From: Schauerella fraxinea
Lineage (GTDB): Bacteria; Pseudomonadota; Gammaproteobacteria; Burkholderiales; Burkholderiaceae_B
Direction: 5' to 3'
Length of the DNA: 64,000 bases
NCBI GenBank assembly: GCA_030849945.1
Contig: JAVDKK010000001.1
Location: 496,001-560,000, forward strand
Positions 32,701 to 40,989 of the stretch are shown here, piece after piece; positions within the stretch are counted from its first letter, which is position 1; every line of letters starts with the position of its first letter. Under the pieces are notes generated by a model, which ran no database searches, was not told the origin of the DNA, and saw only the letters and a list, made by a program, of their open reading frames with translations. The position numbers were made by a program, and so were the translations under genes.

Positions 32701-33317
32701 TGTCGGCCTATGACTCCACAATGGAGGGAGATCCATTGCAGGCCGAAAAGCAAAACGGTTCGTTCACCGCGCGTCACTAGAACAAGAAGCTCAAAGCTCG
32801 CCACGGTGAACGGTTCGTTTTGATCTACGAAGCATCAAAAGCACGACGAATCATCAAACGAACACACATCTTTATCTGCAGTCCATCCTTCGACTGCGAA
32901 TCTGCAAGGCATCGAAGACTGCGGTACACCGACGCCTGCCTTGCACTTCACACTGCTTGTTGCTGCACTGACTGCCTTGCATTGCGTACTGCTCATTGCT
33001 CTGCATAGGTACTCACTGCGTTGCTGCTTACTGCATTGCTACTGACTGCATTGCTACTCACTGCGTTGCTACTCATGCGTTGCTACTCATGCGTTGCAGT
33101 TCACGACCTTGCAGCACTGACTGCTTCACTGCGGTACTGCCACCTGGAAACTGCGGTACGTCTACCTGCACACTGCGGTACAACCCTGCGGCACATCAAA
33201 CGCTTCACTTCAGCACTTCCGGCACTGCAAACGACTCACTGCCATGGCCTGCGGCACTGCCACTTCCGCCCGAACATCCGAGGATGTTCGAGCACTTCCC
33301 TTCATCTTTCGAGCCGA
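32701..33317. repeat. Gene-free repeat-rich region with CTGC/TTGC tandem repeats
   Basis: About 620 bases with no convincing gene and lower GC than the surroundings. Part 1 (32752-32821): AAAACGGTTCGTTCACCG and CGGTGAACGGTTCGTTTT form a near inverted repeat 35 bases apart, and both carry AACGGTTCGTT directly. Part 2 (about 32940-33110): degenerate units around ACTGCRTTGCTACTC, roughly 16 bases long, best preserved at 33012-33105. Part 3 (33118-33260): scattered ACTGCGG/GCACTGC words. The small open frames here (32820-33008, 32996-33352, 33021-33959) translate as Cys/Leu/Ala/Thr repeats and look spurious. On the minus strand this is the 3' untranslated part of the fasciclin transcript. Confidence 0.7.
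33271..33290. repeat. Perfect hairpin just downstream of the fasciclin gene
   Basis: CGAACATCC, two-base loop, GGATGTTCG: nine paired bases, 28 bases after the fasciclin stop codon on the minus strand. No T run follows, so it is more likely an mRNA-stabilising or processing stem than a terminator. Confidence 0.6.
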
Positions 33318-33872
33318 TCAGTTCGGCATCAACACGCTGTCGATCACGTTGATCACGCCGTTGGACTGATACACGTCATACGTGCTGATCGTCGCTACGC
33401 CGCCCTTCTCGTCCTTGACGGTCAGGTTGTGCTTGCCGTTCATCATCACCACCAGCTTGCCGCCGCTGACAGTCTTCAATTCGGTCATGTTCTTGCCGCC
33501 CTTCTTGATGCGCGCAGCCAGCGTGTCGAAATCCAACTTTCCGGGCACCACGTGGTACGTCAGGATCTTGGTCAACGTGGCCTTGCTTTCAGGCTTGACA
33601 AGGGTGTCGACCGTACCGGCCGGCAGTTTGTTGAACGCGGCGTTGGTCGGCGCAAATACGGTGAACGGGCCCTTGCCTTGCAAGGTTTCCACCAAACCGG
33701 CGGCCTTGACGGCAGCCACCAAGGTCGTGTGATCGGCCGAATTGACGGCGTTATCAACGATCGTCTTGCTGGGCAGCATCGATTGACCGCCCACCATGAC
33801 CGCATCGGCGGCGTGGGCCGCGGGAAAAACCAGAGCTGCGGATACGAGGGCAATGGATGCCAGAATTTTCAT
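33318..33872 (-). CDS. Secreted fasciclin-domain protein
   Basis: 184 residues: signal peptide MKILASIALVSAALVFPAAHA, then one FAS1 domain with the two conserved boxes (GPFTVFAPTNAAFNKLP and ILTYHVVPGKLD) and the closing NGVINVIDSVLMPN. AAAAGGAGA precedes the ATG. The domain mediates adhesion or ligand binding outside the cytoplasm. It is next to an ECF sigma/RskA-like pair in the same direction, and a terminator between them points to its own promoter. In Mycobacterium tuberculosis SigK/RskA control the fasciclin-domain proteins MPT70 and MPT83, so this gene is a likely target of the adjacent sigma factor. Confidence 0.92.
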   Translation of the reverse strand: MKILASIALVSAALVFPAAHAADAVMVGGQSMLPSKTIVDNAVNSADHTTLVAAVKAAGLVETLQGKGPFTVFAPTNAAFNKLPAGTVDTLVKPESKATLTKILTYHVVPGKLDFDTLAARIKKGGKNMTELKTVSGGKLVVMMNGKHNLTVKDEKGGVATISTYDVYQSNGVINVIDSVLMPN

Positions 33873-33904
33873 GACGATCTCCTTTTGGTGGGACTACACC
33901 TGGA

Positions 33905-33933
33905 GATACGCGTGAGCGCAGCGTTTGGATGCA
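33905..33933 (-). promoter_or_regulatory. Candidate ECF-type promoter of the fasciclin gene
   Basis: Read on the minus strand, TGCATCC (-35-like) and CGTATC (-10-like) are separated by 16 bases, 33 bases before the fasciclin start codon. The pair differs from a sigma-70 promoter and is a candidate target of the neighbouring ECF sigma. An inverted repeat CTAGGG-N5-CCCTAG lies just upstream (33943-33959). Confidence 0.35.
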
Positions 33934-33966
33934 GCAAATCGGCTAGGGACAAACCCTAGGCGCTGA

Positions 33967-34001
33967 AAAGCGAAAAGGACCCGGGGGGGTCCTTTCGCTT
34001 T
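33967..34001 (-). terminator. Long stem-loop after the anti-sigma gene
   Basis: AAAGCGAAAAGGACCC (33967-33982) pairs with GGGTCCTTTCGCTTT (33987-34001) with one bulged base. On the minus strand the 3' arm is T-rich. It separates the sigma/anti-sigma operon from the fasciclin promoter. Confidence 0.6.
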
Positions 34002-34058
34002 CAACCACCATCACGTCATCCGACGCTACCGGCGCCGCTGCCAGCGCAGCGCGATCCT

Positions 34059-34736
34059 TTAGATCACCGTCCCGGTAAACACGACCGGACCCGTCGGCTG
34101 GCCGGTCGGCGATCCGCCGTCCGGTTCAAGACTGATGGCCAGCGTGTCGCCACGCGTAAACGGCGCCTTCGGCACGATCACCGTATCGCCGCGTGCGGCG
34201 ACCAGGCCCAGCGAACGCGGTTTGCCCCCGGGCGAGATCGCCCAGAGTTCCAACGTTCTGCCATCGGCCAGTGCATTCAGATCCTGCATGGCCTGAATCG
34301 ACAGTCGGCTATCAGGCAAGCGGTTGACGACCAGCGACGACGGCGCCTTCTCGCTGCCCAGCACGGCCAGCGTTTGCGTGCGGGTATCGGCGAAGTACGG
34401 CTCGATCACGATGAATGCCAAGGCGGCCACGGCAATGGCCAACCCGGCACTCACCGTACGCCACAGCGCCAGTCCGCTCCAGCCCCATGCCGGTCGAGCA
34501 GCGGGCTTGACGGCCGTACGGCGTTCGATCGCTTGCCACACGCGAGCGGGCGGCATCTCCGGCGGCAGCGCATGGATCAGCGGCAGGAGCCGCGTTTCCC
34601 AGGCCGCCACCACGCGACGCAGCAGGGCGTCGTCGCGCATCAGCGTTTCGAAACGGCGGCGCGCGCCGCCCCGCAGCGTGCCCGCCACGTAGGCGGCTGC
34701 CAGATGGTCTTGAAGATCGGGGTGCCGGTAATTCAT
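34059..34736 (-). CDS. RskA-like membrane anti-sigma factor
   Basis: 225 residues. A cytoplasmic N-terminal part (HPDLQDHLAAAYVAGTLRGGARRRFETLM) recognisably similar to anti-sigma domains but with no H-x3-C-x2-C zinc motif; one membrane segment (about residues 85-110, SAGLAIAVAALAFIVI); then a periplasmic RskA domain (VLGSEKAPSSLVVNRLP through RTLELWAISPGGKPRSLGLV). The ATG overlaps the sigma gene stop (ATGA). It should hold the ECF sigma inactive at the membrane until intramembrane proteolysis or another signal releases it. Confidence 0.85.
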   Translation of the reverse strand: MNYRHPDLQDHLAAAYVAGTLRGGARRRFETLMRDDALLRRVVAAWETRLLPLIHALPPEMPPARVWQAIERRTAVKPAARPAWGWSGLALWRTVSAGLAIAVAALAFIVIEPYFADTRTQTLAVLGSEKAPSSLVVNRLPDSRLSIQAMQDLNALADGRTLELWAISPGGKPRSLGLVAARGDTVIVPKAPFTRGDTLAISLEPDGGSPTGQPTGPVVFTGTVI

Positions 34737-35278
34737 CCTAAGCACTCCTTGAGACGGGCCAAGCCGCGACGCACCCAACTTTTGACGGTACCCAACGGCG
34801 CCGCCAGACGTTCGGCCACCTCGGGATGGCTGAGGTCGTCGAAGAACGCCATGGCGATGGCCGCCCGTTGCTGACCCTCGAGGGTTTGCATGCAATCGGC
34901 CAGGCGCTTGCTCTCCTGCGCCGACTGCAATTGCGACATCGGCCCGGGCGCATCGTCGGCCCAGGCAGCAGCGATCTCGCCATCGGGATCGGCCACTTCG
35001 AGATCGGGACGGCGCAAACGGTCGATGCAGCGGTTGCGCACAATGCGCGTCATCCACGTCATGACCTGGCTTTGCTCAGCCGAATATTGGGCAGCGCGCT
35101 GCCAGATCGTCACAAAACACTCCTGTAGGACCTCTTCGGCCCCTTCTTTACTCCTCAACATACGTTTGGCTAACGGAAATAGATGCGGCGCCGTCAAACG
35201 ATAAAGTTCGGCGAGCGCCGGCTGGCGCTGGCGCGCACAGTCGGCGAGCAGGGATTCAAGATGTGCGGGATCGGCCAT
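34733..35278 (-). CDS. ECF RNA polymerase sigma factor (SigK/RpoE-like)
   Basis: 181 residues with sigma region 2 (LAKRMLRSKEGAEEVLQECFVTIWQRA; TWMTRIVRNRCIDRLRR) and region 4 (GQQRAAIAMAFFDDLSHPEVAERLAAPLGTVKSWVRRGLARLKECL). No ribosome site is evident; the bases before the ATG read CTTCCTCCTC. Translationally coupled to the anti-sigma gene, which identifies its regulation. The nearby fasciclin gene is the most likely local target. Confidence 0.9.
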   Translation of the reverse strand: MADPAHLESLLADCARQRQPALAELYRLTAPHLFPLAKRMLRSKEGAEEVLQECFVTIWQRAAQYSAEQSQVMTWMTRIVRNRCIDRLRRPDLEVADPDGEIAAAWADDAPGPMSQLQSAQESKRLADCMQTLEGQQRAAIAMAFFDDLSHPEVAERLAAPLGTVKSWVRRGLARLKECLG

Positions 35279-35464
35279 GAGGAGGAAGCAGGTCTGTGAC
35301 AGCGCCTAGATTACCCGGCGGCGTGCAGCAGGGGAAGCGGCATAGCTGCTTTGTTGCCCTGCACATACCCGCGCCCGCGGGTGCTCGGTAAGATCGGTCG
35401 CAAATCAAACGAAAAAGACACGAGACAACGATCCATCAGGCCACGGCGCACCGGCGGCATTGTC

Positions 35465-35486
35465 AGTGGCTTTTTCAGCCACTTTT
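35465..35486. terminator. Stem-loop upstream of the GST gene
   Basis: AGTGGCT (35465-35471), loop TTTTC, AGCCACT (35477-35483) then TTT. It has the form of a weak intrinsic terminator or a leader hairpin 20 bases before the GST start. Its role is uncertain. Confidence 0.4.
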
Positions 35487-35505
35487 CACCACGAGGTACG
35501 CCGCC

Positions 35506-36129
35506 ATGATGACCCTGCACTGGTCCCCCAAATCGCCGTTCGTACGCAAAGTCATGATCGTGCTGGCGGAGACCGGCCTGACCGACAACGTGCGGCTGGT
35601 GCGCACGCCGGTCGCCATGAGCCGCGTCAACCTGGATCTACTGGCCGATAACCCGCTCAGCAAATTGCCCACCCTCGTGCTGGACGACGGCACGCCGATC
35701 TTCGACTCGCGCGTCATCGTGGACTACCTCAGCACCTTTGCCGAAAGCCAGATCGTGCCCTCGCACGATCCGGCCCGCCTGCTGGCGCTGCGCCGTCAGG
35801 CCCTGGGCGACGGCCTGCTGGACATGCTCTTGCTGTTTCGCCAGGAGCGCAACAAGCCCACCGAACGTCAAACCCCCGAATGGCTGGCCGGATTTCAGGT
35901 CAAGCTCGACGCCACGCTGGCGTACCTCGAGACCGAAGCGCCCAAACTCGACACGGCACCGTTCGATATCGGTGTCATCGCGCTCGGGTGCGCCGTGTCC
36001 TACCTCGACTTCCGCTTTCCCGAGATCGACTGGCGCGCCAAGCACCCACAACTGCGCGACTGGCTCGCCCGCTTCGATGCCCATCCGTCGGTGGCCCGCT
36101 ATGCCCCGCAAGACGATCAACCTGCCTGA
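35506..36129 (+). CDS. Glutathione S-transferase family protein
   Basis: 207 residues. N-terminal thioredoxin-like domain MTLHWSPKSPFVRKVMIVLAETGL with the candidate catalytic Ser in SPKSPFVRK, NPLSKLPTLVLDDG (cis-proline) and FDSRVIVDYL; then an all-helical C-terminal domain. Tandem ATGs at 35506/35509. It likely conjugates or isomerises glutathione adducts, perhaps in aromatic degradation together with the CMD/amidohydrolase fusion and CoA-transferase that follow within 11-13 bases of each other. Confidence 0.88.
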   Translation: MMTLHWSPKSPFVRKVMIVLAETGLTDNVRLVRTPVAMSRVNLDLLADNPLSKLPTLVLDDGTPIFDSRVIVDYLSTFAESQIVPSHDPARLLALRRQALGDGLLDMLLLFRQERNKPTERQTPEWLAGFQVKLDATLAYLETEAPKLDTAPFDIGVIALGCAVSYLDFRFPEIDWRAKHPQLRDWLARFDAHPSVARYAPQDDQPA

Positions 36130-36139
36130 AGGAGCGCCT

Positions 36140-37717
36140 GTGAGCCGTATCCCCTTGCCCACGCCCGACACCATGACGCCTGCCCAGCTGCAGGTGTACG
36201 AGAAGATCGTGAGCGGCCCGCGCAAGCGGCTGGTGGGGCCGCTGCGCGCCGCCCTGCACAATCCCGAGCTGGCCGACCGCTGGCAGCAACTGGGCGCGCT
36301 GCTGCGCTTTGGCACAAGCTTGTCGCCCCGGTTGAACGAGCTCGCCATTCTGGTCACGGCCCGTCGCTGGAACAGCCAGATCGAATGGCATATCCATGGC
36401 GAAGCGGCACTGAAAGCCGGGTTGCCGCAAACCGTGTTGGACGCCATCCGCGACGGCAACGTACCCGACTTCGACGATGCCGACGACGCGCTCGTCTATG
36501 CGTTTTCGCGTCAGTTGCAAAGCCATGGCGATGTGGACGCCGCGCTTTACGCGCGTGCCGTGGAGCGATTTCAACCTGTGGGCGTGGTCGAACTCACCGC
36601 CGTGGTGGGCTACTACACGATGGTGTCGATGACGCTGAACGTGCATGCGATCCCGATGCCCGACGACATCGCACCGCCGCTCGATGTACCGATGACCGAC
36701 GGTCGGGCGCAACTGAGCGCGTTGCCACCGGCCGCCATCGAAACGCCGGCGCAATCGAACACCGCGATCCCGCCTTCAATGCAGTCGCAAGCCCAGACGA
36801 ACGCCCCAGCGCACACCGAAATGCAAGCGTCCTACATCCCCGAGACGGTAGAGACGCCGCGCATGCCGCAGGCGCCCAAGCATGCGCTGCCCGCCAACGC
36901 CTGCGATACGCATTGCCACGTCTTCGGTCCCTACGACCAGTTTCCGCTGCACCATCGCGCCAGCTACGCCTCACCCGATGCGCCGGTCACGCGGTACCGC
37001 ACGATGCTGCACACCATCGGCGCCGCGCGCGGCGTGCTTGTGCAGCCGGCGCCCTACGGCACCGATGCCTCGGCCATTCTCGATGCGCTGGCGGCCGATC
37101 CTCGTGCGCTGCGCGGCATCGCCGTGGCCACGCCCGACATCGACGACGCCGCGCTCAAGCGCCTGCGCGATGCGGGCGTGATGGGCTTGCGTTTCGTCGA
37201 AGCGCGCGACCCCGCGGGCAATCTGTTTGCCGGTAGCGTGGGCTTTGAGCACGTCGATGCGCTTGCGCCGCGCCTGCGGGCGCTCGGCATGCACGCGCAA
37301 CTCTGGTCACCGTGCGACGCCTACCTGCAGCATCTGCCCCGCCTGGCCCAACTGGGCATTCCCATCGTGCTCGACCACATGGCGAGCCTGGTGCCGTCGC
37401 GCGGTCGTGACGACCCGGCGCGGGCGCTCGTGCGCCAACTGCTGGCGGACGGCCGCGTGTGGGTCAAGCTCACCACGTGCCGCGTGCCGCAGGACGACCA
37501 GGAGCCGAACGGCGTGCGTGCGCTGCACGACGAGTTGCTCGCCGCCAACGAAGATCAGGTGCTGTGGGGCTCGGACTGGCCGTTTGTGCGCATGGGTGCG
37601 CGTGCGCCGGACGTGGGCACATTGGTCGACACCGCCCATGCATGGCTTGCCACCGATGCCCGCCGCCGCAAGGTGTGGACCGACAACCCTGCCCGCCTGT
37701 ACGGCTTCGACAACTAG
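36140..37717 (+). CDS. Fusion: carboxymuconolactone decarboxylase-like + amidohydrolase (PDC lactonase-like)
   Basis: 525 residues from a GTG with GAAGGAG (36128-36134) upstream; the longer open frame overlaps the GST gene. Residues ~10-180 are a carboxymuconolactone decarboxylase/AhpD-like domain (LNELAILVTARRW, EWHIHGEAALKAGL) lacking the CxxC of peroxidase members. A low-complexity linker of about 60 residues follows. Residues ~250-525 are a TIM-barrel amidohydrolase like 2-pyrone-4,6-dicarboxylate lactonase: H258 and H260 (CDTHCHVFGPYDQFP), DHMA, and D479 in WGSDWPF. The two parts are usually separate genes; here the frame is continuous. Probable ring-cleavage lactone metabolism. Confidence 0.85.
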   Translation: MSRIPLPTPDTMTPAQLQVYEKIVSGPRKRLVGPLRAALHNPELADRWQQLGALLRFGTSLSPRLNELAILVTARRWNSQIEWHIHGEAALKAGLPQTVLDAIRDGNVPDFDDADDALVYAFSRQLQSHGDVDAALYARAVERFQPVGVVELTAVVGYYTMVSMTLNVHAIPMPDDIAPPLDVPMTDGRAQLSALPPAAIETPAQSNTAIPPSMQSQAQTNAPAHTEMQASYIPETVETPRMPQAPKHALPANACDTHCHVFGPYDQFPLHHRASYASPDAPVTRYRTMLHTIGAARGVLVQPAPYGTDASAILDALAADPRALRGIAVATPDIDDAALKRLRDAGVMGLRFVEARDPAGNLFAGSVGFEHVDALAPRLRALGMHAQLWSPCDAYLQHLPRLAQLGIPIVLDHMASLVPSRGRDDPARALVRQLLADGRVWVKLTTCRVPQDDQEPNGVRALHDELLAANEDQVLWGSDWPFVRMGARAPDVGTLVDTAHAWLATDARRRKVWTDNPARLYGFDN

Positions 37718-37729
37718 GAGATACACCCC

Positions 37730-38959
37730 ATGCCGCAATCGACAGGGCCGCTTTCGCACGTCCGCGTGCTCGACTTGAGCCGCATCATGGCCGCGCCGTG
37801 GGCCTCGCAGGCGCTGGCCGATATGGGCGCCGACGTCATCAAGATCGAACGCCCCGGGGCCGGCGACGACACCCGCGCCTGGGGGCCGCCGTATCTCAAG
37901 GATGCCGACGGCCACGACACTCAGGAGGCCGGGTACTTTCTATCGGTGAATCGCGGCAAACGCTCGGTCACCGTGGCGCTGGATCAGCCTGAGGGCCAGG
38001 CCATCGTGCGCGAGTTGGCCAAGCAATGCGACATCGTGCTGGAGAATTTCAAGGTGGGTACGCTCGCGCGCTACGGCCTGGATTACGAGGCCCTGCGCGC
38101 GGTCAATCCCGGCATCATCTATTGCTCGGTGACCGGCTTCGGACAAACCGGCCCGCGCAAGGATCAAGCGGCGTACGACTTCCTGATCCAAGCCATGGGC
38201 GGCTTGATGAGCGTGACCGGCGAGCGTGACGACAAACCCGGTGGCGGCCCGCAGAAGGTGGGCATCCCGATCGTCGACTTGATGACCGGCATGTACACGG
38301 CGGTCGCCGTGCTGGCGGCGCTGTCGCATCGCGAACGCACGGGCGAAGGTCAGTTCATCGATATCGGCATGCTCGATGTGCAAGCCGCCGTGCTGTCCAA
38401 CCAGGCGCTCAACCACCTGGTGTCGGGCAAGACGCCGCAACGCAATGGCAACGCGCATCCCAACATTCAACCGCAGGATGTGTTCGCCTGCGCGGATGGC
38501 GAAGTGATTCTGGTGGTGGGCAACGATGGCCAATTCGCCAAGCTTGCCGCTGCTGTGGATCGTCCTGACTGGGCCACCGATGCGCGGTTTGCCACCAACG
38601 CGCAACGTGTGCGCAATATCGATGTGCTAAAGCCGCTGATCCTCGAGGCATTTGCCACTCGCACGCGCGCCGATCTCACGGCGATGCTGGATCGCGCCGG
38701 CGTGCCGTGCGGCCCCATCAATGCCGTGCCCGATGTCTTCGCCGATCCGCAGGTCGTGCATCGCGGCATGCGCATCGACCTGCCGCATCCGGCGGGCGTC
38801 GATGTGCCACTGGTGGCCAGTCCGATGAAGTTCATGGGCACGCCGCTCACGTTCGAACGCGCGCCGCCCACGCTGGGCCAACACGTGGACGATGTGCTGA
38901 GCGGGATCGGCTATAGCGCCGAGCGCATCGCCGATCTGCGTGCGGCGGGCGTGGTGTAG
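37730..38959 (+). CDS. CaiB/BaiF-type (class III) CoA-transferase
   Basis: 409 residues with the family's opening VRVLDLSRIMAAPWASQALADMGADVIKIERPGAGDDTR in pieces, LNRGKRS-type VNRGKRSVTV, CDIVLENFKVG, SVTGFGQTGPR and the region holding the catalytic aspartate (IPIVDLMTG). AGGAGA precedes the ATG. It would transfer CoA from a donor such as succinyl-CoA or formyl-CoA to an organic acid. Very similar in sequence style to the CoA-transferase at 47684-48904, suggesting paralogues. Likely cotranscribed with the GST and fusion genes. Substrate unknown. Confidence 0.9.
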   Translation: MPQSTGPLSHVRVLDLSRIMAAPWASQALADMGADVIKIERPGAGDDTRAWGPPYLKDADGHDTQEAGYFLSVNRGKRSVTVALDQPEGQAIVRELAKQCDIVLENFKVGTLARYGLDYEALRAVNPGIIYCSVTGFGQTGPRKDQAAYDFLIQAMGGLMSVTGERDDKPGGGPQKVGIPIVDLMTGMYTAVAVLAALSHRERTGEGQFIDIGMLDVQAAVLSNQALNHLVSGKTPQRNGNAHPNIQPQDVFACADGEVILVVGNDGQFAKLAAAVDRPDWATDARFATNAQRVRNIDVLKPLILEAFATRTRADLTAMLDRAGVPCGPINAVPDVFADPQVVHRGMRIDLPHPAGVDVPLVASPMKFMGTPLTFERAPPTLGQHVDDVLSGIGYSAERIADLRAAGVV

Positions 38960-39075
38960 CTGGCGTGGTCAAGCTGGCGTAATGCAGCAGGCGTGGTGCC
39001 GCCGTTCTGGCGGGCCGCCTGCGCGGCTATGCAACAGGCGGTGGCCCGCACATAACGGGCGGGTCGACGCCACGG

Positions 39076-40068
39076 CTAACTGTCGTGCCCAATCCGATCG
39101 GTGTGCCAGATGCCTTCGGCGCCGATCTCGCGCGTCAGCGCTTCGATCTGCGATGCCACTTCCATCACCGTGCGGCCGGGTCCCTTCGCGCGTGCGAAGG
39201 CCATCGAGATGATGCGCTCCAGCGAAGGATCGACGAGCTTGGTGGCTGCCAGCTTGCCTTCCCGCACCTCCTGCCACACCGCATGCAGCGGCAGCACCGT
39301 ATACATGCGCTCGGTTTGGCACACGGTTTTCATGAGCGGCAACGAATCCGCTTCGATCAACGGCGTGATCTCGATCTTGACCGCGCGCGCCATCGCATCC
39401 AGCGCATTGCGCAAGCCATTGGGCGAACCCGGCAAGATAAACGGCAGGCCGTCCAGGGCGCTGAACGGCAAGGTGGGGGCTTGCAGAAGCGGATCGTCCG
39501 CCGCCCCGATCAAACACGAATCCACATGGGCCAAGGCTTGCTCGCCCACCGGCGCTTTATCGCTGTAGCGATAAAGGATGGCGATGTCGACGCGAGAATC
39601 GGTCAGCCACTCCTCGAGTTGCCCGCTCGAGCCTTCGAGAATCTTCAGATGCACCCGCGGAAACACTTGCCGCAATCGTGAGAACAAGCGGCGAATGAGC
39701 GGATGCGCCGTGGACGGCAATAACCCCAGCGTCACTTCGCCGGCAGGCTCGCGCGCTTCCGCATTCAATTCGAGCTCCAGCGCTTCGGCATCGCGCAGCA
39801 ATGTCTGCACGAGCGGAAACAGGCGCGCGCCGATTTCCGAGAGCTGCACACCACGCCCGGTGCGATTGAAGAGCCGTGCATTGCAGTCGCGTTCGAGCGC
39901 GTTGATGCGGCGGCTCAGTACCGATTGATCCTGATCCAGAAAAAGTGCCGCGCGCGTAATGCTGCCGAGCTCGGCCGTCGCCATGAATGCGCGCCAGCGC
40001 TGCAGATCGGCAGTGACGTCGAGTTGAACGCCGGTGGCCTTCGATTTGTTCATCGTGCGGTGTGCCAT
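39076..40068 (-). CDS. LysR-family transcriptional regulator
   Basis: 330 residues: N-terminal helix-turn-helix (FMATAELGSITRAALFLDQDQSVLSRRINALE in pieces) and an effector-binding domain with LGLLPSTAHPLIRRLF and VDIAILYRYSDK. The first ATG (40068) is followed by a second at residue 6. Convergent with the CoA-transferase gene and divergent from hicA, so its target is not obvious. It strongly resembles the LysR protein at 52872-53810 (both have SSGQLEEWL/SAGQIDQWL and LYRYSDKAP/PYRYGQAP), a subgroup often linked to Bug/acyl-CoA genes. Confidence 0.9.
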   Translation of the reverse strand: MAHRTMNKSKATGVQLDVTADLQRWRAFMATAELGSITRAALFLDQDQSVLSRRINALERDCNARLFNRTGRGVQLSEIGARLFPLVQTLLRDAEALELELNAEAREPAGEVTLGLLPSTAHPLIRRLFSRLRQVFPRVHLKILEGSSGQLEEWLTDSRVDIAILYRYSDKAPVGEQALAHVDSCLIGAADDPLLQAPTLPFSALDGLPFILPGSPNGLRNALDAMARAVKIEITPLIEADSLPLMKTVCQTERMYTVLPLHAVWQEVREGKLAATKLVDPSLERIISMAFARAKGPGRTVMEVASQIEALTREIGAEGIWHTDRIGHDS

Positions 40069-40276
40069 GAGGTCGCATCAGAGATGCGCCAACTTAGCAC
40101 ACTGGCACGCGGGGATTGCACGCGAATGACTTAGGATTGGCGAGCTGGAGCGCATCGGCGATGTTCGCAGACAGAAGGCGCGCGCACACGAGCGATAAAG
40201 CCGTCGTCATCATCGTACGGGCTGAAATCAGCATGGAAAACAGACTGCATCGATCGCAACATATCTGTTTTTTAAA

Positions 40277-40292
40277 ACAACACTTATGTTGT
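40277..40292. promoter_or_regulatory. hicAB promoter operator
   Basis: ACAACA-CTTA-TGTTGT inverted repeat immediately followed by TATATT (40292-40297, -10-like) 20 bases before hicA. It fits autoregulation by the HTH-containing HicB. Confidence 0.6.
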
Positions 40293-40316
40293 ATATTCGG
40301 CACGTGATCGAGGCAA

Positions 40317-40502
40317 ATGAAATACAGCGAATTCCGCAGATGGCTTATCAGAAACGGCGTGGAACTCATCGCGCACAAGGCCGGAAGCAGTCACTTCAAA
40401 GCAACCCTGAACGATCGAACCTCGATCTTTCCAGACCACGGCGGTAAGGAGATCGGTACCGGATTGGTGAACAAGATCAAGAAAGACCTCGGACTGAAGT
40501 AG
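40317..40502 (+). CDS. hicA: HicA-family mRNA interferase toxin
   Basis: 61 residues, typical HicA length and double-stranded-RNA-binding-like fold: KYSEFRRWLIRNG, catalytic H26 in KAGSSHFKA, and PDHGGKEIGTGLVNKIKKDLGL. It cleaves mRNA when free of HicB, causing growth arrest. Surroundings are more AT-rich than the rest of the window, consistent with acquisition. GAGG lies close before the ATG. Followed by hicB after 67 bases. Confidence 0.92.
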   Translation: MKYSEFRRWLIRNGVELIAHKAGSSHFKATLNDRTSIFPDHGGKEIGTGLVNKIKKDLGLK

Positions 40503-40569
40503 CGCAAGTGACCCGAAAGGGATGCCGCTCACCGCTGCACGAATGCGCGCCAACCGCAAAGGACAAGCC

Positions 40570-40989
40570 ATGTTGACGTATTGCTACACCTTGACGCCCG
40601 ACGACAACGACACACTACTCGTTCAATTTCCCGACCTTCCCGAAGCCGCGGCCGTCGGCGAGGACGCCGACAGCGCAAAAGCCAATGCTGTGGAAGGTTT
40701 GGAAGCTGCACTGCAGATGTACCTCGACGCGCGCCGGCCGGTTCCCCTACCCGCCGCCGTTGGCGCCGGCGCCGTTACCTTGCCGGCCGTTCAAACCGCA
40801 AAAGTACTGCTGTCCAACGAGATGGTCGTGCAAGGCATCCGCAAAGCTGAACTCGCGCGGCGCCTGAACCTGCACATGCCGCAAGTCGACCGCATGCTCG
40901 ACCTGTCACATGCATCCAAGATCGAAGCGATCGAATCTGCGTTTGCTGTATTGGGCAAACGTCTCAACATTGAAGTTGCCCAACAATGA
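40570..40989 (+). CDS. hicB: HicB-family antitoxin with HTH domain
   Basis: 139 residues from the ATG at 40570 (AAAGGA upstream; the longer frame from 40522 lacks a site). N-terminal degenerate RNase H-like HicB domain (LVQFPDLPEAAAVGEDADSAKANAVEGLEAAL) and C-terminal helix-turn-helix (GIRKAELARRLNLHMPQVDRMLD). It neutralises HicA and should repress the operon through the dyad at 40277-40292. Its stop overlaps the next gene. Confidence 0.92.
   Translation: MLTYCYTLTPDDNDTLLVQFPDLPEAAAVGEDADSAKANAVEGLEAALQMYLDARRPVPLPAAVGAGAVTLPAVQTAKVLLSNEMVVQGIRKAELARRLNLHMPQVDRMLDLSHASKIEAIESAFAVLGKRLNIEVAQQ

Noticed and set aside
32940..33260. Possible CRISPR array
   Set aside because: Units are short (~16 bases), degenerate and contiguous, with no unique spacers of constant length and no cas genes nearby.
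33021..33959. 312-codon plus-strand frame across the repeat region
   Set aside because: Begins as Cys/Leu/Ala/Thr repeats and then runs antisense to the fasciclin gene; no ribosome site.
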